64,000 bases of DNA from Allobosea sp. Root483D1 (lineage in GTDB: Bacteria > Pseudomonadota > Alphaproteobacteria > Rhizobiales > Beijerinckiaceae): positions 220,344 to 284,343 of the forward strand of contig NZ_LMJW01000011.1 of assembly GCF_001429505.1 (NCBI RefSeq), in the 5' to 3' direction. The translations under genes and the position numbers were made by a program. Below are positions 26,003-35,178 of the stretch, piece by piece. Below the pieces are notes generated by a model, which had not been told where the DNA came from, ran no database searches, and was given only the letters and a program-made list of their open reading frames with translations. Each line of letters begins with the position of its first letter. Position 1 is the stretch's first letter.

Positions 26003-29000
26003 ATGGCCAGTATCGCGTCGACCAGTCCGCTCGCCGACTATGCGCTCGGTGACCGCTACACCCGGGCCTCCGGGCGCGTTTTCCTGACCGGCACCCAGGC
26101 TCTCGTCAGGATCGCGCTCGATCAGGCCCGGCGTGACCGCGCTGCAGGCCTCGACACGGCGGGTTTCATTTCCGGCTACCGTGGTTCGCCGCTCGGCGGC
26201 GTCGATCTCGAACTATGGCGCGCCACCGATCTGGTGAAGCAGCACGGCATCGCGTTCCTGCCGGCCGTCAACGAAGACCTCGCCGCCACCGCCGTTCTCG
26301 GCTCGCAGCAGGTCGAGTCCAATCCGGACAGGACGGTTCAGGGCGTCTTCGGCCTCTGGTACGGCAAGGGCCCTGGTGTCGACCGGGCCGGTGATGCACT
26401 GAAGCACGGCAACGCCTATGGCTCGTCGCCTCATGGTGGCGTGCTGGTCGTCGCCGGCGACGACCATGGCTGCGTGTCGTCATCGATGCCGCACCAATCC
26501 GACGTCGCCTTCATGGCCTGGTTCATGCCGACGCTGAATCCGGCTTCGGTCGGAGAATATCTCGCTTTCGGCGAGTATGGCTACGCGCTGTCGCGCTATT
26601 CCGGCATGTGGGTCGGTTTCAAGGCGATCTCGGAGACGGTCGAGAGCGGCCAGTCGGTCGAATTGCCGGAGCCGCGGCTGTTCGAGGAGCCTGCTTACAC
26701 GCCGCCTTCCACCGGGCTGCATTATCGCTGGCCGGACCTGCCCGGACCGCAGATCGAGGAGCGCATGGAGGCGAAGAAGATGGCCGTCTTCGCCTTCGCC
26801 GAGGCGAATCCGATCGACCGGCGCATCTACGACATTCCGGGTGCATCCTTCGGCATCGTCACCACCGGCAAGGCGCATCTCGACCTGATGGAGGCGCTGC
26901 GCCTGCTCGGCCTGGACGAAGAGGCCTGCCGGAGCCACGGCATCGACATCTACAAGGTCGGGATGGTCTGGCCGCTAGCGCGCCGGTCGGCGCTGGAGTT
27001 CGTGCGCGGCAAAAGTGAGATTCTCGTCGTCGAGGAGAAGCGCGGCATCATCGAGAGCCAGCTCAAGGAATATTTCTACGACTATCCCGGGCATAAGCCG
27101 CATTCCATGGTCGGCAAGCGCGACGAGGACGGCAATCGCCTGATCTCGTGGATCGGCGAACTCTCGCCGCGCCTGCTCGCGCCCATCGTTGCGAAACGGC
27201 TGGATGCGCTGTTCCCCGATCTGCGCCTCTCCGAGCGCGCCGCGGCTCTTGTTCCAGAGACCGGCCGCATCATCCAGGTGCCGGGTGCGACCCGCACGCC
27301 CTATTTCTGCTCCGGCTGCCCGCACAACACCTCGACCAAGGTGCCTGAGGGATCAAAGGCCCTGGCGGGGATCGGCTGCCATTTCATGGCAAGCTGGATG
27401 GACCGCGAGACCACGTCCTTGATCCAGATGGGCGGCGAAGGCGTAAACTGGGCGGCGTCCTCCCTGTTCACCGGCAGGGGACACATCTTCCAGAACCTCG
27501 GCGAAGGCACCTATTACCATTCCGGCTCGATGGCGATCCGCCAGGCGGTCGCCGCCAAGGCGAACATCACCTACAAGATCCTGTTCAACGACGCCGTCGC
27601 CATGACCGGCGGCCAGCCGGTCGACGGGCCGATCAGCGTACACGCGATTGCGCAGGAGGTCCGTGCCGAAGGCGTCGTGCGCATCGCACTGGTCTCCGAC
27701 CAGCCGGAAAAGTTCGCGCCCGCCAGCCTGCCTGATGGCGTCACCATCCACCATCGCCGTGAGCTCGATGCGGTCCAGCGCGAACTGCGCGAGATCAAGG
27801 GCGTCTCGGTGCTGATCTACGAGCAGGCCTGCGCCACCGAGAAGCGCCGCCGGCGCAAGCGCGGCACGATGGTCGACCCGCAGCGCTTCGCCACCATCAA
27901 CGATCTCGTCTGCGAGGGCTGTGGCGATTGCTCGGTGGCGTCGAACTGCCTCAGCGTCGAGCCGAAGGAGACGCCGTTCGGCCGCAAGCGGCAGATCAAC
28001 CTCTCCAACTGCAACAAGGATTTTTCCTGCCTCGACGGCTTCTGCCCGAGCTTCGTGACGGTGGAGGGGGCTGTTCGCAGAAAGAAGCAGGGAAGCGGGG
28101 ATGACTTTGCCGGCCGCGCCGCGCTGCTGCCGACGCCGGCCCTGCCGTCACTCGACAGGCCCTACGACCTCCTCGTCACCGGCGTCGGCGGCACCGGCGT
28201 CGTCACGGTCGGCGCGCTGATCGCCATGGCGGCCCATCTCGAAGGCAAGGGCAGCTCGGTGCTCGACTTCACCGGCTTCGCCCAGAAGTTCGGGCCGGTG
28301 CTGTCCTTCCTGCGGCTCGCCGCAACACCCGAGGCGGTCAATCAGGTTCGCATCGACAATGGCTCGACTGACGCGCTGATCGGCTGCGACATCGTCGTCT
28401 CGTCCTCGCCCAAGGCCTCGGCAACTTACCGGTCCGGCATGCGAGTCCTGGTCAACCTGGCCGAGATGCCGACCGGGGACATCGTGCGCCGTCGCGACGC
28501 CGACCTCGCGACACGCCGCCGGCTGAAGGAGATCGAACAGGTTGCCGGCGCCGAAAACGTCCGCGCCATCGATGCCAATGCGCTGGCGGAACTGCTGTTC
28601 GGCGATGCCGTCTTCGCCAACATCGTCATGCTCGGCCATGCCTGGCAGCAGGGGCTGGTTCCCGTCGGGCTCGACGCCTTGCACCGCGCCATCGACCTCA
28701 ACGGCGTCGCGGTCGAGCGCAATCGAGAGGCCTTTGCCGCCGGGCAGCTCGCGGCCGCCGACCCGGCTGCCTTCGCGCCGGCCCCGGCCGCTTTCGAGAC
28801 GGAAAACCTCGACGAGCTGATCGCCCGGCGCGAGCGCTTCCTCGTCGATTATCAGGATGCGGCCTGGGCGCGGCGTTACCGGGCTGGTGTCGACAAGGTC
28901 CGCGCGGCGGAAAGGCCTTTCGGCAGCGAAGCGGTCACCGACGCGGTCGCTCGCTCGCTGTTCAAGCTGATGTCCTACAAGGACGAATACGAGGTTGCGC

Positions 29001-29452
29001 GGCTCCATATGCAGACCGGCTTCCTCGACGAGCTCCGGCGCAATTTCGCCGGCGATTTCAAGGTCAACTACCACTTTGCCCCGCCCTTCCTCGGAGGCGA
29101 CAAGGATGCGCGCGGGCGGTCGCTGAAGCGGCAATTCGGGCAATGGATCCAGACGCCGCTGCGGCTGATGGCCAGGCTCAAGGGCTTGCGCGGCACGGCC
29201 TTCGATGTGTTTGGCTATACGGCGGAGCGCAAGATGGAGCGCGCGCTGATCGGCTGGTACGAAGGCCTCATCGACGAGATGGTGGCGCGGCTGCCTTCGC
29301 AAACGCCGGACGCCTTGGTGGCGCTCGCCAAGGCGCCGATGGACATCCGTGGCTACGGCCCGGTGAAGGACGCGGCCGTCGCAGAGGTCAAGGCGACTGT
29401 AGCCAAGCTGCAGAAAGAGGCTTCGGTGCCCACTGCCAAACAAGCCGCCTGA
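26003..29452 (+). CDS. Indolepyruvate (aryl-pyruvate) ferredoxin oxidoreductase, fused subunits
   Basis: A 1149-residue fused IorAB-type enzyme that decarboxylates aryl-pyruvates to aryl-acetyl-CoA with ferredoxin as acceptor. In order it has an N-terminal pyrimidine-binding part (GFISGYRGSPLGG), a thiamine-diphosphate part with FCSGCPHNTS near residue 435, a cysteine-rich iron-sulfur region at ~636-680 (VCEGCGDC, CLDGFCP) and a gamma domain from ~722 (VTGVGGTGVVTVGAL). The ATG at 26003 has GGGAGG seven bases upstream; an in-frame start at 25898 lacks support. Among paa genes it probably makes phenylacetyl-CoA from phenylpyruvate. Confidence 0.92.
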   Translation: MASIASTSPLADYALGDRYTRASGRVFLTGTQALVRIALDQARRDRAAGLDTAGFISGYRGSPLGGVDLELWRATDLVKQHGIAFLPAVNEDLAATAVLGSQQVESNPDRTVQGVFGLWYGKGPGVDRAGDALKHGNAYGSSPHGGVLVVAGDDHGCVSSSMPHQSDVAFMAWFMPTLNPASVGEYLAFGEYGYALSRYSGMWVGFKAISETVESGQSVELPEPRLFEEPAYTPPSTGLHYRWPDLPGPQIEERMEAKKMAVFAFAEANPIDRRIYDIPGASFGIVTTGKAHLDLMEALRLLGLDEEACRSHGIDIYKVGMVWPLARRSALEFVRGKSEILVVEEKRGIIESQLKEYFYDYPGHKPHSMVGKRDEDGNRLISWIGELSPRLLAPIVAKRLDALFPDLRLSERAAALVPETGRIIQVPGATRTPYFCSGCPHNTSTKVPEGSKALAGIGCHFMASWMDRETTSLIQMGGEGVNWAASSLFTGRGHIFQNLGEGTYYHSGSMAIRQAVAAKANITYKILFNDAVAMTGGQPVDGPISVHAIAQEVRAEGVVRIALVSDQPEKFAPASLPDGVTIHHRRELDAVQRELREIKGVSVLIYEQACATEKRRRRKRGTMVDPQRFATINDLVCEGCGDCSVASNCLSVEPKETPFGRKRQINLSNCNKDFSCLDGFCPSFVTVEGAVRRKKQGSGDDFAGRAALLPTPALPSLDRPYDLLVTGVGGTGVVTVGALIAMAAHLEGKGSSVLDFTGFAQKFGPVLSFLRLAATPEAVNQVRIDNGSTDALIGCDIVVSSSPKASATYRSGMRVLVNLAEMPTGDIVRRRDADLATRRRLKEIEQVAGAENVRAIDANALAELLFGDAVFANIVMLGHAWQQGLVPVGLDALHRAIDLNGVAVERNREAFAAGQLAAADPAAFAPAPAAFETENLDELIARRERFLVDYQDAAWARRYRAGVDKVRAAERPFGSEAVTDAVARSLFKLMSYKDEYEVARLHMQTGFLDELRRNFAGDFKVNYHFAPPFLGGDKDARGRSLKRQFGQWIQTPLRLMARLKGLRGTAFDVFGYTAERKMERALIGWYEGLIDEMVARLPSQTPDALVALAKAPMDIRGYGPVKDAAVAEVKATVAKLQKEASVPTAKQAA

Positions 29453-29477
29453 TCGGGTTTTGCAATTGGCGCGGCCG

Positions 29478-30074
29478 CTATTTCATCGCCGCGGCGCCGT
29501 CGAGGAACAGCGTGGTGATCATGTCGGCATAGCCTTCGCGGCTGAGTGCGCCGCTGGGCCGGAACCAAGTGTAGACCCAGTTCAGGATGCCGAACAGCGA
29601 CATGGTGACCGGCGTCACGCCGGCCCGGCTCTGCGCCAGCGCCGGATTGATGTCGGTCAGGACGTCGGAGAACGCCTTGACGATGCGGCGCTCCATTTCC
29701 CGCAGCTCCAACCTCTGGGGTTCGGTGAGCGAGCCCGTGCCGTTGAGCAGCACCAGATGGAAGTTCGCGGCGGTGCGGTAGTTCTCGAGGACCCCGCCGA
29801 TCAGGTGGCGCAGCCGCGCCCGCGGCTCGAGATCGGGCCGGTCGGCCTCGCCGATCGCCGCTTCCAGCTCGATGAGATGGGTGCGGCCGATATCGAAGAT
29901 CAGCAAATCCTTGCTCGGATAGTAATGATAGAGCAAGGCCTTGGAGACGTTGTTCTCCTGGGCGATCTGCGCCATCGAGGCGCGCTCCATGCCGAGCTTG
30001 GCGAAGACGGCCGCGGCGCTATCGAGGATGCTGCGCCGCTTATCGTCGAAATCTGCAGCCCTGGTCCGGGCCAT
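29478..30074 (-). CDS. paaR: TetR/AcrR family regulator, probable phenylacetate repressor
   Basis: A 198-residue TetR-family repressor. The helix-turn-helix is MAQIAQENNVSKALLYHYYPSK near residues 34-55; the C-terminal helices form the ligand pocket. It is the last gene of the paaG-paaI-paaK operon, six bases after paaK. TetR-type palindromes precede both paa operons, so it is the likely phenylacetyl-CoA-responsive repressor and would regulate itself. The name follows TetR-type PaaR of other bacteria and is an inference from context. Confidence 0.8.
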   Translation of the reverse strand: MARTRAADFDDKRRSILDSAAAVFAKLGMERASMAQIAQENNVSKALLYHYYPSKDLLIFDIGRTHLIELEAAIGEADRPDLEPRARLRHLIGGVLENYRTAANFHLVLLNGTGSLTEPQRLELREMERRIVKAFSDVLTDINPALAQSRAGVTPVTMSLFGILNWVYTWFRPSGALSREGYADMITTLFLDGAAAMK

Positions 30075-30080
30075 CGCCTG

Positions 30081-31391
30081 TCACCCTTTCGGCCGGTTGT
30101 CGACGACGCGCCTGGCTTTGCCCGCCGAACGCTCGACCGAATCGGGGTCGCCGACCCTCACTTTGGTGCTCACTCCCACCACGCTTTTGATGTGGTGTGC
30201 AAGTTCCCTGGCGGATGCGGCGCGCGCATCCACAGCGGCGGCGTGCGGCATGGCCTCGACATGCACGACCATGTCGTCCATCCGCCCGGCGCGCACCAGC
30301 TCGATCTGAAAATGCGGAGCCAGCCCAGCGCATTTCAACAGCTGCTCCTCGATCTGCGTCGGGAAGATGTTGACGCCGCGCAGGATCATCATGTCGTCGC
30401 AGCGGCCGGTGATCTTTTCGATGCGGCGCATCGCCCGCGCCGTGCCGGGCAGAAGCCGCGTCAGGTCGCGCGTGCGATAGCGGATGATAGGCAGCGCCTC
30501 CTTGGTCAGCGAGGTGAAGACCAGCTCGCCGAGCTCGCCGTCGGGAAGGACCTCGCCGGTCTCGGGATCGATGATCTCGGGATAGAAATGGTCTTCCCAG
30601 ATATGCAGCCCGTCCTTGGTCTCGACGCATTCGCAGGCGACGCCGGGTCCGATCACCTCCGACAGGCCGTAGATGTCGACGGCATGCATGTCGAAATCCT
30701 GCTGGATCTCCTCGCGCATGGCGTTGGTCCAAGGCTCGGCGCCAAAGATGCCGACTGCCAGCGACGAGCTGCGCGGGTCGATGCCCTGGCGGCGGAACTC
30801 ATCCAGGATCGACAGCATGTAGGAGGGCGTCACCATGATGATGCGCGGCTTGAAGTCCTGGATCAGCGTCACCTGGCGCTCGGTCATGCCGCCGGAGATC
30901 GGGATCACCGTGCAGCCGAGCTTCTCAGCGCCGTAGTGTGCGCCCAAGCCGCCCGTGAACAGGCCATAGCCATAGGCGACATGGCAGATATCGCCGGAGC
31001 GACCGCCCGCTGCCCGGATCGAGCGCGCCACACAGGTCGCCCACATCTCGATGTCGTTCTGCGTATAGCCGACGACCGTCGGCTTGCCGGTGGTGCCGGA
31101 GGAGGCATGGATCCGAGCTATTCTTTCGCGCGGCACCGCGAACATCCCGAACGGATAGGTGTCGCGCAGGTCCTTCTTCACCGTGAACGGGAATTTCGAG
31201 AGGTCTGACAGTGTCCCGAGATCGCCGGGATGGACGCCGGCCTTGTCGAACTGCGCCCGGTAATGCGGCGAGTTGCGATAGGCATGGTCGAGCGTCGTCT
31301 TCAGCCGATCGAGCTGGAGCGCCGTGATCTCGTCGCGGGAGGCTGTTTCGATGGGGTCGAGATCGCCCGGGCGGGGCGAAAGGTCTTCCAT
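30081..31391 (-). CDS. paaK: Phenylacetate-CoA ligase
   Basis: A 436-residue adenylate-forming enzyme that activates phenylacetate with ATP and CoA, the entry step of the pathway. The P-loop HASSGTTGKP is at ~95-104; PaaK landmarks ISGGMTERQ, IYGLSEVIGPGVACEC and KITGRCDDMMILRGVNIFP follow. Full length for the family. It lies 38 bases after paaI and six before the TetR gene on the minus strand. Confidence 0.96.
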   Translation of the reverse strand: MEDLSPRPGDLDPIETASRDEITALQLDRLKTTLDHAYRNSPHYRAQFDKAGVHPGDLGTLSDLSKFPFTVKKDLRDTYPFGMFAVPRERIARIHASSGTTGKPTVVGYTQNDIEMWATCVARSIRAAGGRSGDICHVAYGYGLFTGGLGAHYGAEKLGCTVIPISGGMTERQVTLIQDFKPRIIMVTPSYMLSILDEFRRQGIDPRSSSLAVGIFGAEPWTNAMREEIQQDFDMHAVDIYGLSEVIGPGVACECVETKDGLHIWEDHFYPEIIDPETGEVLPDGELGELVFTSLTKEALPIIRYRTRDLTRLLPGTARAMRRIEKITGRCDDMMILRGVNIFPTQIEEQLLKCAGLAPHFQIELVRAGRMDDMVVHVEAMPHAAAVDARAASARELAHHIKSVVGVSTKVRVGDPDSVERSAGKARRVVDNRPKG

Positions 31392-31429
31392 AGGTTTCCT
31401 CCGTTTGGTTTTTGGCTCGGCCCGAGCGC

Positions 31430-31876
31430 TCAGCCCGGCACGGGTATCGGCGTTCCCTTGACGGTGCGGGAGTGGCCGCGGAATTCCGCGACGTGCTCGC
31501 CGTTCTGGTTCGTCACCTTGATGTCGTAGATGCCGCCGCGGCCGATGCGCGAGATCTCGCCGGCGCTGGCGGTCAACCGATCACCCTCGAAGGCGGGTCG
31601 CAGGAACGTCACCGAGCAATGCTGCGCGACGGTGTTCTGGTTGTAGCTGTTGCAGGCGAAGGCGAAGGCCGAGTCGGCCAAAGTGAAGATGTAGCCGCCA
31701 TGACAGGTCTTGTGGCCGTTGGTCATGACCGCCGTGACGGTCATCGACAGCCGCGCCTCGCCCGGGCCGACCGCATCGAGGCTCATGCCCAGGCTGCGGG
31801 AGGCGAGATCCTTCTCCCACATCGCCTCGGCGGAGGCCCGGGCGACGGCAACCGGATCGGAGAAGTCGAGGCTCAT
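31430..31876 (-). CDS. paaI: Hydroxyphenylacetyl-CoA thioesterase PaaI
   Basis: A 148-residue hotdog-fold thioesterase. The motif HGGYIFTLADSAFAFA near residues 57-72 carries the catalytic Asp region of the PaaI family. In the pathway it removes dead-end CoA thioesters and relieves CoA trapping. The ATG at 31876 overlaps the paaG stop by four bases; a longer in-frame extension runs through paaG and is rejected. Confidence 0.93.
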   Translation of the reverse strand: MSLDFSDPVAVARASAEAMWEKDLASRSLGMSLDAVGPGEARLSMTVTAVMTNGHKTCHGGYIFTLADSAFAFACNSYNQNTVAQHCSVTFLRPAFEGDRLTASAGEISRIGRGGIYDIKVTNQNGEHVAEFRGHSRTVKGTPIPVPG

Positions 31877-32658
31877 CGTCCGCTGAACTCGGGCTGGCGC
31901 TTGTCGAGGAAGGCGAGGACGCCCTCGGCATAGTCGGCGCTGCGTCCGGCGCGGCGCTGCAGGTCGCGCTCGAGATCGAGCTGCTGGTCGAGCGTGTTGC
32001 CGGCCGAAGCCTGGATCGCCTGCTTGATCAGGCCGAGCCCGAAGGTCGGGCCGGCCGCGAGCTTCCTGCCGAGCGCCTCGGCTTCGGTCTCCAGCTCGGC
32101 GTCGTCGACGACGCGCCAGATCAGGCCCCAGGCCGCGGCGGTCTCCGCCGTGAGCGGCTCTGCCGTCAGGGCGAGCGCCTTGGCGCGCGCTTCGCCGAGC
32201 AGTTGGGCGAGGCTCCAGGTCCCGCCGGAATCGGGAACGAGGCCGATCTTGGAAAAGGCCTGGATGAACTTCGCCGAGCGGGCCGCGAGAACGATGTCGC
32301 AAGCGATCGCGATATTGGCGCCGGCGCCGGCAGCGACGCCGTTGACCGCGCAGATGACCGGCTTGTCGAGGCTGCGGATCTGGCGGATCAGCGGATTATA
32401 GAAGGTCTCGATGGTACGGCCGAGGTCCGGGGCGGTCTCTTTGCGCGGGTCGCGGTCGCCCAGGTCCTGGCCAGCGCAGAACCCCCGGCCTGCGCCGGTG
32501 AGCAGCACCGCGCGGACAGCACTTTCGTCGTGCGCGCGCTGCAATCCGGCGCGCAGCGCCAAGTGCATCTCGTCATTGAAGGAATTCAGCTTGTCCGGGC
32601 GATTGAGCGTCAACCGGAGCAGGCCGTCGGCGAGCGCCACCTTGACCGTATCGGACAT
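31873..32658 (-). CDS. paaG: 1,2-epoxyphenylacetyl-CoA isomerase PaaG (enoyl-CoA hydratase family)
   Basis: A 261-residue crotonase-fold enzyme. The oxyanion-hole segments are GFCAGQDLGD near 60-70 and NGVAAGAGANIA near 107-118; the catalytic Asp is in KIGLVPDSGGTW near 145. PaaG converts the ring epoxide to the oxepin. The ATG at 32658 has GGAGG eight bases upstream. A start at 32736 would place the operator inside the coding region and is rejected. Close relatives such as PaaF share the fold; a short spacing to paaI and paaK supports PaaG. Confidence 0.9.
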   Translation of the reverse strand: MSDTVKVALADGLLRLTLNRPDKLNSFNDEMHLALRAGLQRAHDESAVRAVLLTGAGRGFCAGQDLGDRDPRKETAPDLGRTIETFYNPLIRQIRSLDKPVICAVNGVAAGAGANIAIACDIVLAARSAKFIQAFSKIGLVPDSGGTWSLAQLLGEARAKALALTAEPLTAETAAAWGLIWRVVDDAELETEAEALGRKLAAGPTFGLGLIKQAIQASAGNTLDQQLDLERDLQRRAGRSADYAEGVLAFLDKRQPEFSGR

Positions 32659-32719
32659 GCGCTTTCCTCCCATGCAGTCGCGGCCTTTGAGCCGTCGCTT
32701 CAAAAAATCCCTTGCATAG

Positions 32720-32733
32720 TCCGAACGGTCGGT
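32720..32733. promoter_or_regulatory. Candidate TetR-type (PaaR) operator between paaG and the Liv-type importer
   Basis: TCCGAACGGTCGGT matches the perfect palindrome upstream of paaJ at 12 of 14 positions, and the flanking TGACC/GGTCA is shared on one side. It lies 62 bases upstream of paaG and 164 bases upstream of the divergent binding-protein gene. It could control the paaGIK-tetR operon and perhaps the importer. Confidence 0.6.
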
Positions 32734-32896
32734 CAATTATTAAGTCAACGAAGGCGCGAATTGGTCTCGGGAAAAGGTTGCGAACCTGATCCGGGGCTCA
32801 CCACGCGCCACGCTGGGAACGACGACGACCGCGCTCTGAGCGTTCAGCCGCGCGGCGACGAACTCAATAAAAAACACGTGGCACTCGGAGGAAACA

Positions 32897-34033
32897 ATGA
32901 AGCTCAACGTTTTCGGCAGCGCGCTTGCGCTGGCGCTCGGCCTTGCGAGCCCGGCCTTCGCCGACATCAAGATCGGCGCCTCGGTCTCCGAGACCGGACC
33001 GGCCTCCTCGCTCGGCGACCCCGAGGCCAAGACCCTCAAGCTGCTGGTCGACGAGATCAACGCCGCCGGCGGCGTGCTCGGCCAGAAGCTCAAGCTCTTC
33101 CTCTATGACGATGGCGGCGATCCGAACAAGGCACGCACCTTCGCCACGCGCCTGGTCGAGGATGACGGGGTCGTCGCTATCGTCGGCGGCTCGACCACCG
33201 GCACCACCATGTCGATCATCTCTGTCGTCGAGAATGCGAAGATCCCGTTCATCTCGCTGGCTGGTGCGATCGAGATCGTCGATCCGGTCAAGCCCTTCGT
33301 CTTCAAGACGCCCCACACCGACCGCATGGCCTGCCGCAAGATCTTCGAGGACATGAAGGCGAGGGGCTTCACCAAGATCGCCTTGATCTCCGGCTCCGAC
33401 GGCTTTGGCGCCTCGATGCGCAAGCAATGCCTCCAGGTCGTCGGCGAGTTCGGCATCACCGTGCTGGCCGAGGAGACCTACGGCCCGAACGACGCGGACA
33501 TGACCCCGCAGCTCACCAATATCCGCTCCAAGGCGGAGGTGCAGGCGATCCTCAACCCGGGCTTCGGCCAGGGCCCGGCGATCGTGACCCGCAACTATGG
33601 CCAGCTCGGCATCAAGACGCCGCTCTACCAGTCGCATGGCGTCGCCTCGAAGAGCTTTATCGACCTTGCCGGCCCGGCCTCCGAAGGCGTGCGCCTGCCC
33701 GGCACCGCCGTCCTCGTCGCCAACCTCCTGCCGGCGAACGATCCGCTGAAGGCGGTCGTCACGGCCTACAAGACCAGCTACGAGGCTAAGTTCAACCAGC
33801 CTTCCTCCACCTTCGGCGGCTATGCGCATGACGGCCTGCGGCTCCTGGTCGACGCGATCAAGCGCGCCGGCAAGGCCGAGCCACAGGCGATCCGCGACGC
33901 ACTCGAGGGCACCAAGGGCTTCGTCGGCGTGACCGGCACCTTCAACATGGCGGCAGGCGACCATCTCGGCCTCGACCTCTCGGCCTTCCGGATGCTGGAG
34001 GTCAAGCGCGGCGACTGGGCGCTGGCCCAGTAA
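32897..34033 (+). CDS. Branched-chain-amino-acid-type ABC transporter substrate-binding protein
   Basis: A 378-residue periplasmic binding protein of the LivJ/LivK (peripla_BP_6) family. A Sec signal peptide runs to SPAFA at residue ~22. The mature protein begins with DIKIGASVSETGPASSLG and contains the usual VAIVGGSTTGTTMS and FGGYAHDGLRL segments. CGGAGGAAAC precedes the ATG. Its place facing paaG across a TetR-type site suggests it may bind phenylacetate or another aromatic acid rather than leucine; the sequence alone does not settle this. Confidence 0.9.
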   Translation: MKLNVFGSALALALGLASPAFADIKIGASVSETGPASSLGDPEAKTLKLLVDEINAAGGVLGQKLKLFLYDDGGDPNKARTFATRLVEDDGVVAIVGGSTTGTTMSIISVVENAKIPFISLAGAIEIVDPVKPFVFKTPHTDRMACRKIFEDMKARGFTKIALISGSDGFGASMRKQCLQVVGEFGITVLAEETYGPNDADMTPQLTNIRSKAEVQAILNPGFGQGPAIVTRNYGQLGIKTPLYQSHGVASKSFIDLAGPASEGVRLPGTAVLVANLLPANDPLKAVVTAYKTSYEAKFNQPSSTFGGYAHDGLRLLVDAIKRAGKAEPQAIRDALEGTKGFVGVTGTFNMAAGDHLGLDLSAFRMLEVKRGDWALAQ

Positions 34034-34084
34034 GGCTGCACTGGTTGAACACCTTCGAGCGACGACAGACGGAGCATGCGCGGG

Positions 34085-34215
34085 ATCCCTCTCCCGGATG
34101 GGAGAGGGATAGGGGCGAGGGCCCGCCGTTGATTGTCAGGGCGAGGCGGCGCTGTTGCGCCTTCTACGAATAGGGCAGGCCCTCATCCCTGCCCTTCTCC
34201 CACAGGGGAGAAGGG
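34085..34215. repeat. Inverted pair of REP-like palindromic elements
   Basis: Two hairpins lie between the binding-protein and permease genes. The first is ATCCCTCTCCC/GGGAGAGGGAT (34085-34110, 4-base loop) followed by AGGGGCGAGGGC. The second is CCCTTCTCCC/GGGAGAAGGG (34192-34215, 4-base loop) preceded by GGCCCTCATCCCTG. The units are related and face opposite ways, as in REP/BIME pairs of Hyphomicrobiales. They could stabilise the upstream mRNA so that binding protein is made in excess of permease. Confidence 0.75.
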
Positions 34216-34303
34216 TTCCTCGCGCCCGCATCTCCGTTGTTAGAACGAGGAAGCGACCACCATCGGTCGGCAGCCAGGCACGGCTTGCCACGGGGAGCAT
34301 AGA

Positions 34304-35176
34304 GTGGCGGAACTTCTGCAATACCTGTTGTCGGGCGTGACGGTCGGGGCGGTCTACGCGCTCGTCGCGCTCGGCTTCACCCTGATCTACAACGCCTCCG
34401 ACGTGGTGAACTTCGCTCAGGGCGAGTTCGTCATGCTCGGCGGGATGATCACCTTCTTCGCCTGGCAGGCCGGCATTCCGCTGCCACTGGCCGCGCTGCT
34501 GGCCATCCTCGCCGCCGCGACGATCGGCGTGCTCCTCAACAAGCTGGCGATCGAGCCGGCGCGTGGCGCCCCCGTCGCCAGCCTGATCATCATCACGATC
34601 GGCGCCTCGATCTTCCTGCGCGGCAGCGCCCAGCTCGTCTTCGACAAGCAGCTCCACCGCTTTCCGAGCTTCTCCGGCGACGATCCGCTCAGGATCTTCG
34701 GCGCGACGATGCTGCCGCAGGGCCTCTGGGTCATCGCCGGGGCGGTCGCGATCTTCCTTGCGCTGTGGCTGTTCTTCGCCCGCACGCTGACCGGCAAGGC
34801 CGTGCTCGCCACCGCCAACAACCGCATCGCGGCGAGCCTTGTCGGCATCAACCCCAACCACATGATGACCCTGAGCTTCGCCGTCTCGGCAGCGATCGGC
34901 GCCCTGGCCGGCGTGCTCGTCACCCCGATCACCCTGACCAGCTACGATCTCGGCGTGGCGATGGCGCTGAAGGGCTTCGCTGCCGCCATGCTCGGCGGCA
35001 TGGGAGTTCCGGCCGGCGCGCTGGTCGGCGGCCTGCTGCTCGGGCTGATCGAGGCGTTCACTGCCGGCTATATCAGTTCGGTCTACAAGGACGCCGTCGC
35101 CTTCGTGCTGATCCTCGCCATCCTGTTCGTGAGGCCACAGGGCCTGTTCGGCCGCAAGGCGATGGACCGGGTGTGA
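34304..35176 (+). CDS. livH: Liv-type ABC transporter permease (LivH)
   Basis: A 290-residue inner-membrane permease with about eight hydrophobic helices. LivH landmarks are GVTVGAVYALVALGFTLIYN at the start, VVNFAQGEFVMLGG near 35, KGFAAAMLGGMG near 225 and FVRPQGLFG at the C-terminus. The start is GTG at 34304 with GGGGAG upstream. It forms the channel with the next permease. Confidence 0.92.
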   Translation: MAELLQYLLSGVTVGAVYALVALGFTLIYNASDVVNFAQGEFVMLGGMITFFAWQAGIPLPLAALLAILAAATIGVLLNKLAIEPARGAPVASLIIITIGASIFLRGSAQLVFDKQLHRFPSFSGDDPLRIFGATMLPQGLWVIAGAVAIFLALWLFFARTLTGKAVLATANNRIAASLVGINPNHMMTLSFAVSAAIGALAGVLVTPITLTSYDLGVAMALKGFAAAMLGGMGVPAGALVGGLLLGLIEAFTAGYISSVYKDAVAFVLILAILFVRPQGLFGRKAMDRV

Positions 35177-35178
35177 CG

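Noticed and set aside
31877..32302. Long N-terminal extension of paaI reading through paaG
   Set aside because: The extension is out-of-frame paaG sequence; the ATG overlapping the paaG stop gives the normal PaaI length.
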